Below are positions 26,805 through 40,800 of a stretch of DNA of 55,000 nt, one piece after another. Numbering within the stretch: position 1 is the stretch's first letter; each line of letters begins with the position of its first letter. Below the pieces are notes generated by a model. It was not told the origin of the DNA. It searched no databases and was given only the letters and a program-made list of their open reading frames with translations. The translations under genes and the position numbers were made by a program. This stretch comes from Glandiceps talaboti. Lineage: Eukaryota; Hemichordata; Enteropneusta; Spengelidae. The stretch covers positions 15,629,694 to 15,684,693 of the forward strand of contig NC_135552.1 in NCBI RefSeq assembly GCF_964340395.1, written 5' to 3'.

Positions 26805-27880
26805 CAAACCACTTCCAAGGCAGTCCACTTAGCCAGCCAATGCCAAATGATCTGAATAAAGCCCAGCTCATAACACCCAATGATAATCCATGTCCAGCCG
26901 AAAACACTCAACAAAGTCAACCCTGTCTAACTCGTCAATCCAACGTTATTCATTTCATGCCAACAAAACTCGACATTTACCCCATCCAACCCATGTCATG
27001 CCGAAAAAACCCTCAAGAAAGTCCATCCTACCCAACCCATCCCATCCTATGCTATCCCATGCCATGCTAAAAAAATCAAGAAAGCCCAATCTCACCTCCT
27101 CGACTTATCCCATTTCATGCTAGCCATGCTTATAAAACTCAAGAAAGTCCAGCCAACCCCACCAATTCCATCATATATGGTAATTCCATGCAATACCAAA
27201 CAAAATCACGAAAGTCCACCCTATCCAACCCAACCATTCCCATCCTATGCTATCCAACGCCATGCCAACTATCAACAAAACTCAAGTGGGCCCACCTTAC
27301 GTTACCCTACCCATCGGATCCCATATACTAGTACTATCCCATGCCATCCAAACAAAACTCAACAAAGTCCAAATCAAATGATATCCCATGTCATGCAAAC
27401 AGAACTAAACATCCACCCAATCCCATCCAATAATATCTCATACCATGCCTACAAAACTTAAGTCAATCCCACTCAAACAAATCCCATCCAAATATATCCC
27501 ATACGTATACCATGCTAACAAATTTCAAAGAAATCTACCCTATCCAACCCATCCCATCATCCAATGTTATCCCATGACATGCCGACAAAACTCTACAAAG
27601 TCAGCCCTACCCATTCAAGACCATCACCCAATACTATCCCATGCGATGTCATGCCATTCCAACAAACGTCAACAAAGTCCACCCTTCCCAACCCATTAAA
27701 ATGCTATACCGTGTCATGCCAACAAAACTCAACAAAGTCCATCCTACCCAATCGAACCCATCCCATCCAATTCCATCCCATGCCATTACAAAAATACGGT
27801 AGAAAGTTCATCGAACCCATCCTATCCTATGCTATTACCTACCATGCCGACAACACTCGGCGAAGTCAACCCAATGTAAA
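26805..27880 (+). repeat. Degenerate ~65-75-bp C-rich minisatellite
   Basis: The recurring core is gccaacaaaactcaacaaag, tccaccctacccaacccatc, then ccatcctatgctatcccatg. Cores fall near 27001, 27066, 27131, 27197, 27272, 27351, 27583, 27661 and 27721, with variable spacing. The strand is G-poor, so all three plus-strand frames have long open stretches (up to 159 codons, ending 28043). They repeat HANKTQQSP/PTKLNKVP-like words and are not taken as genes. Confidence 0.8.
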
Positions 27881-28349
27881 CCATCCAATTACTGACCCCC
27901 ACCTCACCAAAGCAATCGATGCCAAAACAAAAGACATTATTAATTTAAACTGTACTGAACCAAGTCTAACGTATGAAGAAGGTGGTGTTTCCCCTTTCAT
28001 TCATGAATGTAATAACAGAAGACTCCATCTTGAAGTGACATGAACAGATGACAAACGAATTGTTCTCAGTCTTAGACAGTCCGCATTTTTTATGGTGAAA
28101 CAAACAGATACTTAACACTTTTATATTACTCAGGAATGGGTCAATAGTGACATATAACTGAAACGTTAAATATCTTTACTATGAATTGGGAAGAAATTAA
28201 CCTGTGAACAAATGGAGTAGCATGTTTAATAATGCGACCAATTCTTAGGTTGCTTGTATTTTGACACCTAAACCAAAGACAAGGGACTGGGTTTACTCAA
28301 TGATTCATTCTTGTCAGCCGCTCTGAGAGTAATTGATCAGTCGCAAAAG

Positions 28350-28521
28350 TAGTACTTTTACCGTTGCCGTAAAGAGGCCTGGTAGTTTTACCGGGATTGT
28401 GCGCTACCGTTGCCGTAAAAAGGCCTGGTAATCTGATGCCTGGGTTATTTTACGACGATGTTTAGGAGAAGTATATTCTACCATCACCGCAAAGAGGTCA
28501 TTGGTTATTACGACAGTGGGT

Positions 28522-28559
<38 letters not shown>

Positions 28560-28666
28560 TGGGAGGAGAGTTCTGTCATTACCACAGAGAGCTGAAGGTT
28601 TTGCGACGTTGTTTAGGGGCGCCTGTTCTACAGTAAAGAGGCCTGGGTTTTTTACGATGAAGCCTA
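28350..28666 (+). repeat. Degenerate tandem repeat ('ccgtaaagaggcctggt' family) with (GTT)n insert
   Basis: Roughly five degenerate units of about 65-80 bp share ccgttgccgtaaagaggcctgg and tttacgacgatgtttagg. A (GTT)n run of about 30 bp sits at about 28521-28555. Related single units occur at 1963-2000 and 37068-37110. Confidence 0.55.
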
Positions 28667-30330
28667 TCAGCTACATGTACTTTCAATGAATACATATCTC
28701 GGTACAAGTCAGTGTTGTCGAACACGCATGTAAAGATATATAATCCCGTCGTGGTACTTTTCTATGTATGATAAGAAAGATATGTGGAAAGCCTGTCTGA
28801 GAAAAACGTTTTAAAAGCAAGAATAGTACGTGTCTGATAACCCCTCGAGATGGAAAAACGTAAATGTATGCTATATGCGGCAGGAACAGAATACTAATCT
28901 TTTTGTTTTGGACATTTATGTGACTACATATTTACCAGTCGCATTACAGTACAAGTGCGAAAACCGACAATATTTGCAATCTGCCGGAAGTGACGTTAGT
29001 GTTCGAAAACGAGGTTCACGAACCCTTATCATCGTGTGCTTTATCGGCTTGCATACATCGCGCACTATCTAGGTCAGTCGCCGCATTTTTCAATCTCATG
29101 TACGAAACGCGAACATCTAGGAAATTATTGAGAAACGATAAAGGTTTTTTTATTACCCCCTTCTACATCTTTCGGTTAGAATTCAAATATATAAATAGGA
29201 TGGCTGTCCTAAATGTAATAGACTAATACGGTCTTGTGCAATCGAATGTGCGTGCATGGCTGATACTATGATAGTACAATCGTATCATCAATGCAGTTAC
29301 TTGAAATGATTTGTTGTATCTACGTAGACGCTCAGAGAGGTGCTATGTTAAAACGATTCCAATCTTAAAAACCAATCGATTCGCTATCGTAGTATCTAAC
29401 ACATTACCTTGCTATGATACACAAGGGACTAACCTTCAATATCAGAAAATGCATTGGGTGTAAAATTATCAAATATAAAAAATTGCATGCCCTCGTTTTG
29501 TGTTTTTGTGAATATTAAACGTCAGAGGTTGTTAGGATAAATAGTAAGGATTTATTCTTCAAGTGCATCATAAAGACGGTGACAGCAATATTGTCTGAAT
29601 GGACATCAACACCATCAATGACAACACGTAGGCGTACCTAGGTTAGTACCCAATGCTATTCCTTGTAATCTGACAATTAGGTGTCGCCATCGATAAAAAT
29701 CACACCTTCCTATCCCGACCTCCATTAATCTCTTGAAGACGGAGAGTACATTTTCCGTCAATGACAGCGTTCTCAATGACCACTTGTATCTCCTACTTCA
29801 ATACCTGCAAAAAAAATTCTGTTTGCATTTGGAGAGTATCTAGAGAACCGTGTTGGCAAATAGGTGTTGACTTTGTCAAAGACAGCGAGAGCAAAACTAG
29901 ACTCTACGTCATGGCCTGAGAGATAAGGTAGTCTATTCAAGTGGCTGATTGATTTTTTCCACCTAAAGGTCAAGAGGTTGAAAGCATTGCGATTACTTAG
30001 AAAGATTTATACAGAAAGTAATAAACATGGGTTATATAAGTGAATTTTTTGCAAGATTTGTTAGCGTCAAACTATGATCATTTTCACACTGTGAGGTCTG
30101 AGTGACTGATGATGACGGAATACAATTTGTATTTAAATGTACACTTAGACGCTATAGTCGTAATGGTAAAGGATACATTTTGTCCGTCACCTTGATAGGT
30201 ATTACCGGGACCTTCAGACGTCCACGTCTCCTCACTAAAGATATTAGATTGAACAATTATCAAACTAAATACAAATTTGATGACCAGAACTGTAGATATT
30301 TAACACAAATTAATTTGTGTCCTTTAAAAA

Positions 30331-30380
30331 AACCACCACCACCACCACCACCACCACCACCACCACCACCACCAGCTCAA

Positions 30381-30448
<68 letters not shown>

Positions 30449-30532
30449 CAACCACCTCCACCTACACCACAACCACCACCACCACCACCTCCACAACCAC
30501 CACCACCACCACCACCACCACCACCATCATCG

Positions 30533-30578
<46 letters not shown>

Positions 30579-30615
30579 AATCACTACCAACATCGTCATC
30601 GTCATCGTCATCGTT
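30331..30615 (+). repeat. (ACC)n/(ATC)n compound trinucleotide array
   Basis: Alternating CAC and CAT blocks with CTC/CAA interruptions. The polyHis, polyPro and polySer frames depend only on phase. A 183-codon frame (30102-30653) extends 5' of the array but shows no domain. Confidence 0.95.
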
Positions 30616-31555
30616 GCCAGTGTCGTGGCTTCGTCACTAAAGAAGCAATATAAAACTGGATGTCTCCTCAATCACATTACCAACATATGGTGAATAATAA
30701 AAATGCATCAAGTCATCAGTTTCTAATCTAAGTGTGAATCGTGTACTTTTTTTTGTCTCCAACAACAACAACAATGTGTGGGGTTGCTACCCACTCTCAT
30801 TCTTAGTAGCTTTAATTTCGGCATATATATGTTCAAAACAAACTGATATTTTGTATTGATTTCTATCGAGGACATTGCTGACAAATTGATACACTTGTAC
30901 GGGGGGTGTTCTCACTATTTGTAACTGTATCTCATAGCCCGTTGTCGTGAGATGTGGCCAATGATAATCAATGATCATTACGGTACCACCTATTCACATC
31001 GGAACACCATATAGTCGTAAACGCTTCTATTAAGCATTTTTACTGACACGCGAGATTACTAGAACACGTGACTTAAGGATATATTTTACGTATACCCGAG
31101 GCATGAAATGATATTCGAAGCATCGCATATCCCAGCGTGTGAAACCAGGAAAATACAATACACGGGGCTGTCAATCTCATTCAAGGTCAACCTCGTGAAG
31201 TGGTACATCAAGGATTTCTGGGAGGAGGTGGGGTTGTACGGAGGTTGGCGGGGGCGTAAGCTGATATAAAAAATTAGGTTAATACCATGATTATATTTAC
31301 CTATATTACCCAGAGTATTATGAATGCATTCCAAATGTTAACTAGATGAATGATGTACATATATACAGTAAAAACTCCAAGTGTCGATTGTTCTCGTAAA
31401 TATCACAGTCTAGTGTAACTATCAAAAACGAATTCCCAATTACATGTTCTATTAAATTACATTAAAACGGAAGCCGTGCATGTACTATGGAAACAGGAAC
31501 TATCCCTTATCCCACACACAGTGATCCGCAGTGGTTGCAAGACAGTTATCGTTAT

Positions 31556-31630
31556 CGATCGTCGACGTCGTCGCGTAGTCTTCGACGCCGCTGCGGCGTT
31601 GTCGTCGTCGTCGTACGCGTCGTCACCATT

Positions 31631-31689
<59 letters not shown>

Positions 31690-31752
31690 TATCATCATCA
31701 TCATCATCATCATCATTATCGTCGTCGTCGTCGTCATCGTCGACGTCATCGT
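31556..31752 (+). repeat. (GTC)n-(ATC)n-(GTC)n array
   Basis: A central (TCA)n of about 100 bp is bordered on both sides by CpG-rich GTC/GAC triplets, including GTCGAC near both borders. Confidence 0.92.
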
Positions 31753-33116
31753 AGGCAATACATGTTGATTTCAAAGATTTTGGAGGGAGACTTCTCTGTT
31801 GCTACAATATATACGATAGTTTGAGATAGAAATGGTCTGTGCATAATTCGGAACGACCTTCAGTAAACTCTCTTACCAATTTCAGAAGTGTTTGGCGTGT
31901 GTTTTAACATCGTTTGGCACAATTGCTTCTACGTTTAACGATTTTATCTACTCTATATCATGAAATGGATTTTGTTACTTGGCAAGATGTCAAATATACT
32001 TATTAATGACTGCGGCGGGGTCTTTGTTGGTGATAAGGCTTCCTAACCCCATGACTGGTTGACCGTAGAGGGGGTAATGAAGATAGTTAGAGATAATAGT
32101 AGAGAATGCCAAATAATTGCATTTACATTTAATTAATGACCAATGAACAATGAAAGAAAGTCTTGATCTAAGATGTCAAATAAAAGTTTAAAAGTTTAGG
32201 AACAAGAGTTTGAAAGTTGATAATGTTAAAGTGCAAAGTATATCTTAATTGGATAAGCGACTCGGCAGTTTGCGTTACCACACGTAGGCCGAGGAAAAAA
32301 ATTCTCTAGACTATGTAAAAACTATTGACTCGTCTTTGGTGTTGCGGTCAGAAGATAAGAAATTGCCAGTGTTGTCTGCTGACGTGCAGTCTTCGCTTTA
32401 TTTCTTTCTACCACACACGTAGGTGAAAGATATGTTGAAAAATTGGAAAAATGTACAGTTGCCTGCTCGTGCCAACGCTTAAACTTTAAAATAGTTTTCA
32501 ACTGTACAGCAAAATTTAAATTTTCAACAGCAAAAACTGTCATTAGCAGGCCATCGTAAAAAATGTTAATCATACGATTCAAATGTCCTTGAAACAATTA
32601 TATATATGATTCTAGTCGAAATGTATGATAATATTGATCAAAAGTGAAACAAGATCTCTTTGTCCAAATAACTTCAACGGAATGTGCACACCTTGTCCTC
32701 AGCTGTTTTCTCGTTTACAGGTGATGAAACGACACGGCAAATAAATGTCAAATCTAGTTATATTGCTTTTAAAACCCCACGATTCACTACCATGGTTCTC
32801 GTGTTAATGGTATCTTCTCCTTGAAGCCATCATAAGAATTAGACAAGACAACTTTCGTGGCCAACGTTTGTGTATAACTCTGTCAGACATTTGTTTTTCA
32901 CACCCAATTAATACATTCTTGTTACATGATTGCTAGTACTTTGAGGACTATTACATGCAATCAGACCAGATTTCTATTCGTCTGATAAAATGTATGTACA
33001 GTGGGTGTGTACTCTGTAACAGCGTAAATGTATAGATACCTTGTCCGCGGACCACAGTCTTTTAGAGACATTTCACAGTTTTCAAGTCTATAAGCTTTTC
33101 ATCAAAGAGTGGATTA

Positions 33117-33227
33117 CAAACTATGACAGCGGCAATCGAGGTTTCGGCTTACAAAGATAGACACATACAAACTAAACCATCTTAGTAAACCGAAACCCAG
33201 ATTGCCATTCCGCTGTAGTATGATTTG
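33117..33227. repeat. Imperfect foldback, ~35-bp arms
   Basis: The left arm (33117-33151) contains cagcggcaatcgaggtttcgg; the right arm (33186-33227) is its imperfect reverse complement (ccgaaacccagattgccattccgctg). About 34 bp separate the arms. It could be a short MITE or a hairpin-forming transcript region. Confidence 0.45.
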
Positions 33228-33491
33228 CAGTATATATTGTAGTTAATTTTGTAAATGTTGAGATTGGTGCATGCCTTCGATGTAATGACATTAAAGTCAT
33301 CTTCCCAACGTTGTTAGAAAGATCGAGTTGATGGCACAGTAATGGTTTCGTCTACCTTTTTAGAGTACGTGTAATATAAACTGTATCATCAGATCACTCG
33401 TGTAGGACGTTAAACGGTAAGATACGTCGTGTCGTTTCGCCCTCATCGGCCTCCTCTCGTGGGAGGGGTTGACCGATGTATGAGAGCGCCC

Positions 33492-33492
33492 C

Positions 33493-33523
<31 letters not shown>

Positions 33524-33540
33524 CCACCACCACCACCACC

Positions 33541-33577
<37 letters not shown>

Positions 33578-33586
33578 GAACAACAG
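33492..33586 (+). repeat. (CAA)n-(CAC)n-(CAA)n array
   Basis: About 11 CAA, 7 CAC and 14 CAA units. The polyQ and polyN frames are short and lack flanking coding signal. Confidence 0.95.
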
Positions 33587-34056
33587 TGTCAAGAAAGCCA
33601 AGAGTTTTTTTGTGAAGTACGGGATGGGGTAGGGACCACAAGTTTTGGAGTACAGTACATAGGAAAGAATAGACGCACACTCTAGGTGAAAGGTTTAACT
33701 CGAACTGGTCTTGTTACTGAGTAAAATGAAAATACAATGATTTTTACAGCAAAACTATTACTTAATCTAACAAACTAGTTGAGCTTGCATTCAGGGATAG
33801 GGCTCAGCATTTCTCCATCCGGGATTCCACAGTAAACTTCAGTCTACTTGATCAATTGCAGACAACATTATGCGCTTCAGTGCCCATGGACTATTTACAT
33901 TGTTCCTTATACGGTAGACTTATTTGCCATAGAAGTCAACCATCTGGTTGTCTAGTATGCTAAATTCCCAACCGATTTACATAAAATGTAAACATCCTTG
34001 ACCCTAGGTCAATAACTGGGTTCATATATTTTTACGAACCATGTCAATATCTTGTG

Positions 34057-34102
34057 ACAAACAACAAACAAACAAACAAACAAACAAACACACAAACAAA
34101 CG
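34057..34102 (+). repeat. (CAAA)n microsatellite
   Basis: About 10 units with one CACA variant. Confidence 0.9.
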
Positions 34103-34646
34103 TACATTTGATAAATACAGCTTATGCCCCTTGAAATGTACACAGTCCTGCACATGTATTGTTAGTCATATTGATTATTGTCACGCAGTCTGTAATCACT
34201 TAATCAAATAAAATCAACCAAATGGATTTGTTCCACTTTTAAATTCTACAGTGTATTGTAACTGACTAATTACTACAGTTCATTATGACGTCACTTTGGT
34301 CATAAAAAATATCTATAAAAATCGACAAATGTACATTTCTAATCCATTATGCTCCACATAGATGCGCAGATCCGTGAAATATACAATATTACAAATTGCA
34401 TTTCACACGGAGACACACGTATATTAATTTCTCGGCGATGAAATAGCGGTTGTTTCCCTTACCGAAACACGGTTAATTTTCCGCCTTACTGTGCATGACG
34501 AATTGAGTGCATCGGTGCATGCTGATAGCAGCAAACGTGTAAAGTTTATAGATTTTTACTGAAATTGTCTATACTCAAGTTGCAATAGTTTCCATGGAGA
34601 TCAGTGGAAAATGTGTTTGTTTGTTATCAATTTCTTTTATTGGAAG

Positions 34647-36486
<1,840 letters not shown>

Positions 36487-36712
36487 TGCAGGGGGCGGGG
36501 CGGGGTGGTTTTGTTTGGGTGTCACCATTTCATGCAAGTTTTGGGGGAGGGTCACTATTTCGCGTGTAGTGATACTTTTGATCACGTTATAATATTCCAA
36601 TGACGGATGTGGTGAGGGTATGTAAATAGTGTGCACCGTCTTTGGGAGAGGGGCAATCGTTTTCATCATTCACCGGCCTTCTAAAAAAACACTGCCCCCC
36701 CCCCCGTTATTT
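36487..36712. repeat. Dispersed G-run/C-run repeat, copy 2
   Basis: Same orientation as copy 1. Shared blocks are gggtgtcaccatttc, gcaagttttgggggagggtc, tgtgcaccgtctttgggag, cattcacc, and cttctaaaaaaacactg followed by a C-run. A 94-codon plus-strand frame starting near 36319 runs into it and is not considered a gene. Confidence 0.6.
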
Positions 36713-37061
36713 CAAGTTATGCCCAGTCCCCAACCCCTCCTGACACACACTATCGAGGTTCGATGAAGGCATGCTATATCTATACATTTATATTCATTGG
36801 TTTTATTAAAATGGTGTTCTTTTGTTATTCCTCCTGGGTCTATGTTTTGTCATGATGTATTTTTGGGTACAATAACACAGATTCGATCACGATTGTATTG
36901 TTACGAGTCACGAACACAGAGCAACAGTCACAAACTAATAGAACTGACTCAGTAAACAGAGTGAAATATAATTTCAAAAAGCTTCAATTCCGACTGGAAC
37001 ATTGTACTACTGCATTCTCGCGCGAGCAAGAGCATTTTTCTCCCCTCGTGAGAAACAGTTT

Positions 37062-37110
37062 ATACCAATGCCGTAAAATGGTCTGGTGAGTTTACGACGA
37101 TACACTGTTG
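37062..37110 (+). repeat. Single unit of the 'gccgtaaa' dispersed repeat
   Basis: The sequence caatgccgtaaaatggtctg followed by gagtttacgacgat matches the same unit as at 1963 and 28350. Confidence 0.4.
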
Positions 37111-37156
37111 TCTCATTGGGACAGAAAAACTCGTTGTGGTAATTTAACAATTCCAC

Positions 37157-37209
37157 TGAATAGACAAAACCCATCAATGACTCTAAAAGAGCTACAAAAG
37201 ATCACCCAC
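37157..37209 (+). repeat. 53-bp exact direct repeat, copy 1
   Basis: This segment, starting tgaatagacaaaacccatc, is identical over 53 bp to 37834-37886. The flanks differ immediately on both sides. The copies are offset by 677 bp. Confidence 0.8.
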
Positions 37210-37833
37210 ATATATTAAATTGTAGGGGTCGATGACCGCTTTAAAATACTCGCTGGGTAAACAGCGAGTTACGTAGATATAAAGTGACAGTGAGTAGGCT
37301 TCTATACACGATAACAATACTATGACATTTTACATTGTTATCAATTTGGAGTGAATATTTGAAATATAATGAATGTCAAATTTATCCTTTTAAAATTTCA
37401 TGACTATCAATGTTTAGGATTACATCAACAAAGTGTTAGAACTAAATTTATATCTCGTATGACTGTATCAAAGTTTGATTCGATGTACTGGGAACAGATG
37501 GTGCAGCCTGTTTCAATATTTCTCTATTTTCACAATTTGATTGTAGCAAATATCAGAACTTTCCTGTTTTAGCTGAACATTTATATACTGGTCTGTATAA
37601 TAGACAGACCCGGATGACAGATGTTAGTTGTCAGTATTAACGACCTTCGTATCGCTCTCACTAAATAGAAAACGGACAAGAACAAATATACTACACTCAT
37701 CAGCAAGAAAACTATTAAGATAGGTGAACGCAGCGCATTTCAACCGATGGCTGGATCTCGGGCATACATATCCTGTTTACTACATGCGCTGCTGTGTTAC
37801 ATCTTTAGCTGTCATTCCTGGCGAGGGCTAGGA

Positions 37834-37886
37834 TGAATAGACAAAACCCATCAATGACTCTAAAAGAGCTACAAAAGATCACCCAC
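37834..37886 (+). repeat. 53-bp exact direct repeat, copy 2
   Basis: Identical to 37157-37209. The 624 bp between the copies is AT-rich with no recognisable coding sequence. A weaker resemblance (caaagtttgattcgatgtac near 37470; caaactttgatttgacgtac near 37952) hints that more than the 53 bp was once duplicated. Confidence 0.8.
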
Positions 37887-40800
37887 TTGGGGTTGTAATC
37901 CCATAGAAAGTATACAAGTAGAAATACAATTGGTATCCTTTATGGCTGTTTCAAACTTTGATTTGACGTACTGGCTATATAGCCCAAAATTAAAAAAATC
38001 AAAAATCCTTAAACATGGGTCGGCTTTTAATCTAAAAATTACCAAATCACGGGGTTGATAACATGGAGAAATGTATTCATGCTGTAGAGATACCTTCACA
38101 GCATCAGAGTAAAGAAAGGTAACTGAAGGGGTGATTGTGACTGGAAATCCCTAACGATGGACGTATTTGGATTCTACATGTCCAGATGTTTTGAAGTTGT
38201 ACCGCGCACCCCCGAGGGATGGAGTCCCCTCACTTAATTAATGCGTATGGCACTTCCCTATTATTTCGACCCAAATGATATTAATGCAGCAACAATACAC
38301 CAAAGCCACTCTACAAATGTATCTCATTTATCACCAAGATCACTCGAACCGTGACTTCCGGAATAACTCAATCGCACTAAAGTTCCTATCCCCGGGATCG
38401 CCAGCTTACACCCTAGATCGAGATCCAGTTCAATCTTGTCTGGCATTTATTTTTAAATCATTGCTTTTTAAAATATGTTTACATTTTTAAAAAAAAATTG
38501 TATTTTTAGACAGCGAAGTCATGATGTCTTCAATATAATTGGAGCAAAGTTAAACGAACTAAAAGCCAGTGACTTAGACTGTACGTAAAATACGTCGTGT
38601 TGTTCAACCTGAGCGTGGCACGAATATCTGTATCTTGCAGACTACCAGTGACCATCAGCAGAATTAAAAGCAGGATTGAAATGCACAGATGATTGATCAT
38701 CACTTATCGTAAACACCAAGGCCAAGTATGCTTTCATTAATTTCATTGATAACAATACACCAAGGTCATGTATGATTTTATTAATTTCATTGATATTAAC
38801 AACACAGACAACATAACTAGGATAACGCATTACTGTATATGAAATCACGGAACAATGCCTCTGCTTGCATTCAACTGCATTGCATCGTTTGTATTTTGTG
38901 TTGTATGTAACAAAGACAGAAAGTTTTGATTGTTGAATATAATTGCGTCGATTATTTTACCGATGAATACCTCAGTTGCCTTGTGTATGTAGTCGTAGTG
39001 CCTGACTGCGTGGTTCCATTGTGTCACTCATATCAGTGGGAATAACTGGTCAGCTTTGATACTGTAAGAATCCCATGTAATATGACATTTTATTTCGTAC
39101 TGCTATATTGTCTGGTTCACAAAAGTCACATCTGGCCCCAGTAGAGTGGCCACGGTGTTTGAACTAAGGAACTTGCAAACCTGCCATGTTGAATGTTGCA
39201 TCATGGGGAATGTGATAATAAATACTAATCAATTAGCATTGAAACAATAATGTTGCATTGTTTTTAGCCACAAATAGTCGATTTATAGTCACTCTGACCA
39301 TTGTAGAAGGTTTATTTTATCGGTAGCTCCAGATTAGGTATTACGATAACCACAGATAATCCCATAGTCCTTTGCGTCCGAGCATGCTCAGTATGGATTG
39401 CAAGTTTCCTATTGTACAGTTATAAGACTAATATTTAAACACAACTGGCCGTTTTACCCTCCTCGTCACTGGGACACGTATCATCACTTACATTGTTGTT
39501 TTCCGAGGGAAAATACAACACGAACCCTGCAGCTACAAATGTATCAATATACCATAAAACAATTGGTTCTCTTTCCATACAGGTTAGGGAAACATATTCA
39601 AGTCGAAACGCTATTATATTTTAGCCTGTAGACAAGGAAAACAGCAATCTGAGAAATGTTACGCGTCCCTATGCCCCTCATTAGTAATCCGCTGTGACCA
39701 AATATTTTGTGTAGAGGTACTATTAAACTGTAAACGTTGTACATGTAGTCGATCGACAAGAAAATTTACTTCGCTTTAGATCGTTGTAATCGTCCTCGCT
39801 AAAATCCATAGCTTCCTCCTTTAGGTTGAACGAATCGTTACATAGTCTGGTGATTGAGTTCGATCGAGACATGCTCATAGTCAGACTCATACTGCCACTT
39901 TTGTGTCTGAACTACACTGTAGAAATACATGATGTATGTATCCAAGTATACATATACACATATCACTGAATGTATACACATTCCAATGAATTACAGCCTA
40001 TAGCACGATATACGAAATTGAGAAAGTGCAGACAGAGCTCCGTCCTGACCTTTGTGTAATGCAATTAAAATGTTCTCAATGGTTATTTATAAGTGTTATA
40101 TTGATAATGTTGACAATTTCTAGTAGTTCTAGTTGTATACATCAAGTATAGAGTAAACACGGTAAAGACATAAGTATGTATCGTGAAGCTAGTGGGCGTA
40201 CACAGTTTCTTCTGCGCATGCCCGAGTTAATAATTACTGTTTTACACTCATTCAGTTTGTATTCGCATAATTCAATGGGACACAATTTGTACAGACGCCG
40301 CTGTTAGGTGGTGGGAGACGCAACACGATAAACGACGTATACACAGCTGTGACAACATCTTAGACAAAATTCAAGGTCTTTTTAAAAAAAAAGGGATTCT
40401 ACCCAAAAGCCACTCTTCAGTAAATCGGTGAGTTGATCGGACTTTGAACTGTTTTTACTCCGAGCTGGGGTATTTAGTAGTAGTATTATATCGCACATTA
40501 TCATGTCGTGTATAATCTATCACCCGCTGAGTTTTCTACCATAGCTGTCGAGGTCAAATTCGATTGATAAGTGGTAGAATCTTCAAGGCCGGCTCGTGAA
40601 ACACTAGTTTTGCTTTCTGTAGCAGTATTACATATTAGTACAGAGTCAGTCACCTCCCGTGGCTCGTAGAACCCAACTGGCAAAGCGAGGCGAGGTGACT
40701 TGTATCTCTGTTCGAGTCCCGTTGAAATCAATAGCTTGAACGTCATCAAATCATATTGGTACAGTCAAATATAGCGTTCAACTCCAAAATAAAATCGTTC

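Larger units (their letters stand above)
28667..33116. other. Non-coding apart from the triplet arrays at 30331 and 31556
   Basis: No frame with mixed composition longer than about 90 codons, and no recognised element. Confidence 0.5.

Noticed and set aside
27564-28043. 159-codon plus-strand frame
   Set aside because: Lies mostly in the C-rich minisatellite. Neighbouring phases are open too, so openness reflects base composition.
30102-30653. 183-codon frame with polyPro and polyHis
   Set aside because: The array phase happens to stay open. The 75 residues before it show no domain and no splice or promoter support.
37157-37886. Tiny LTR retrotransposon bounded by the 53-bp repeats
   Set aside because: No TG...CA ends, primer-binding site, polypurine tract or coding sequence between the repeats.
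40640-40725. Possible tRNA gene from the TTCGAGTCC motif
   Set aside because: The T-stem does not pair, and no acceptor, D or anticodon arm could be built.
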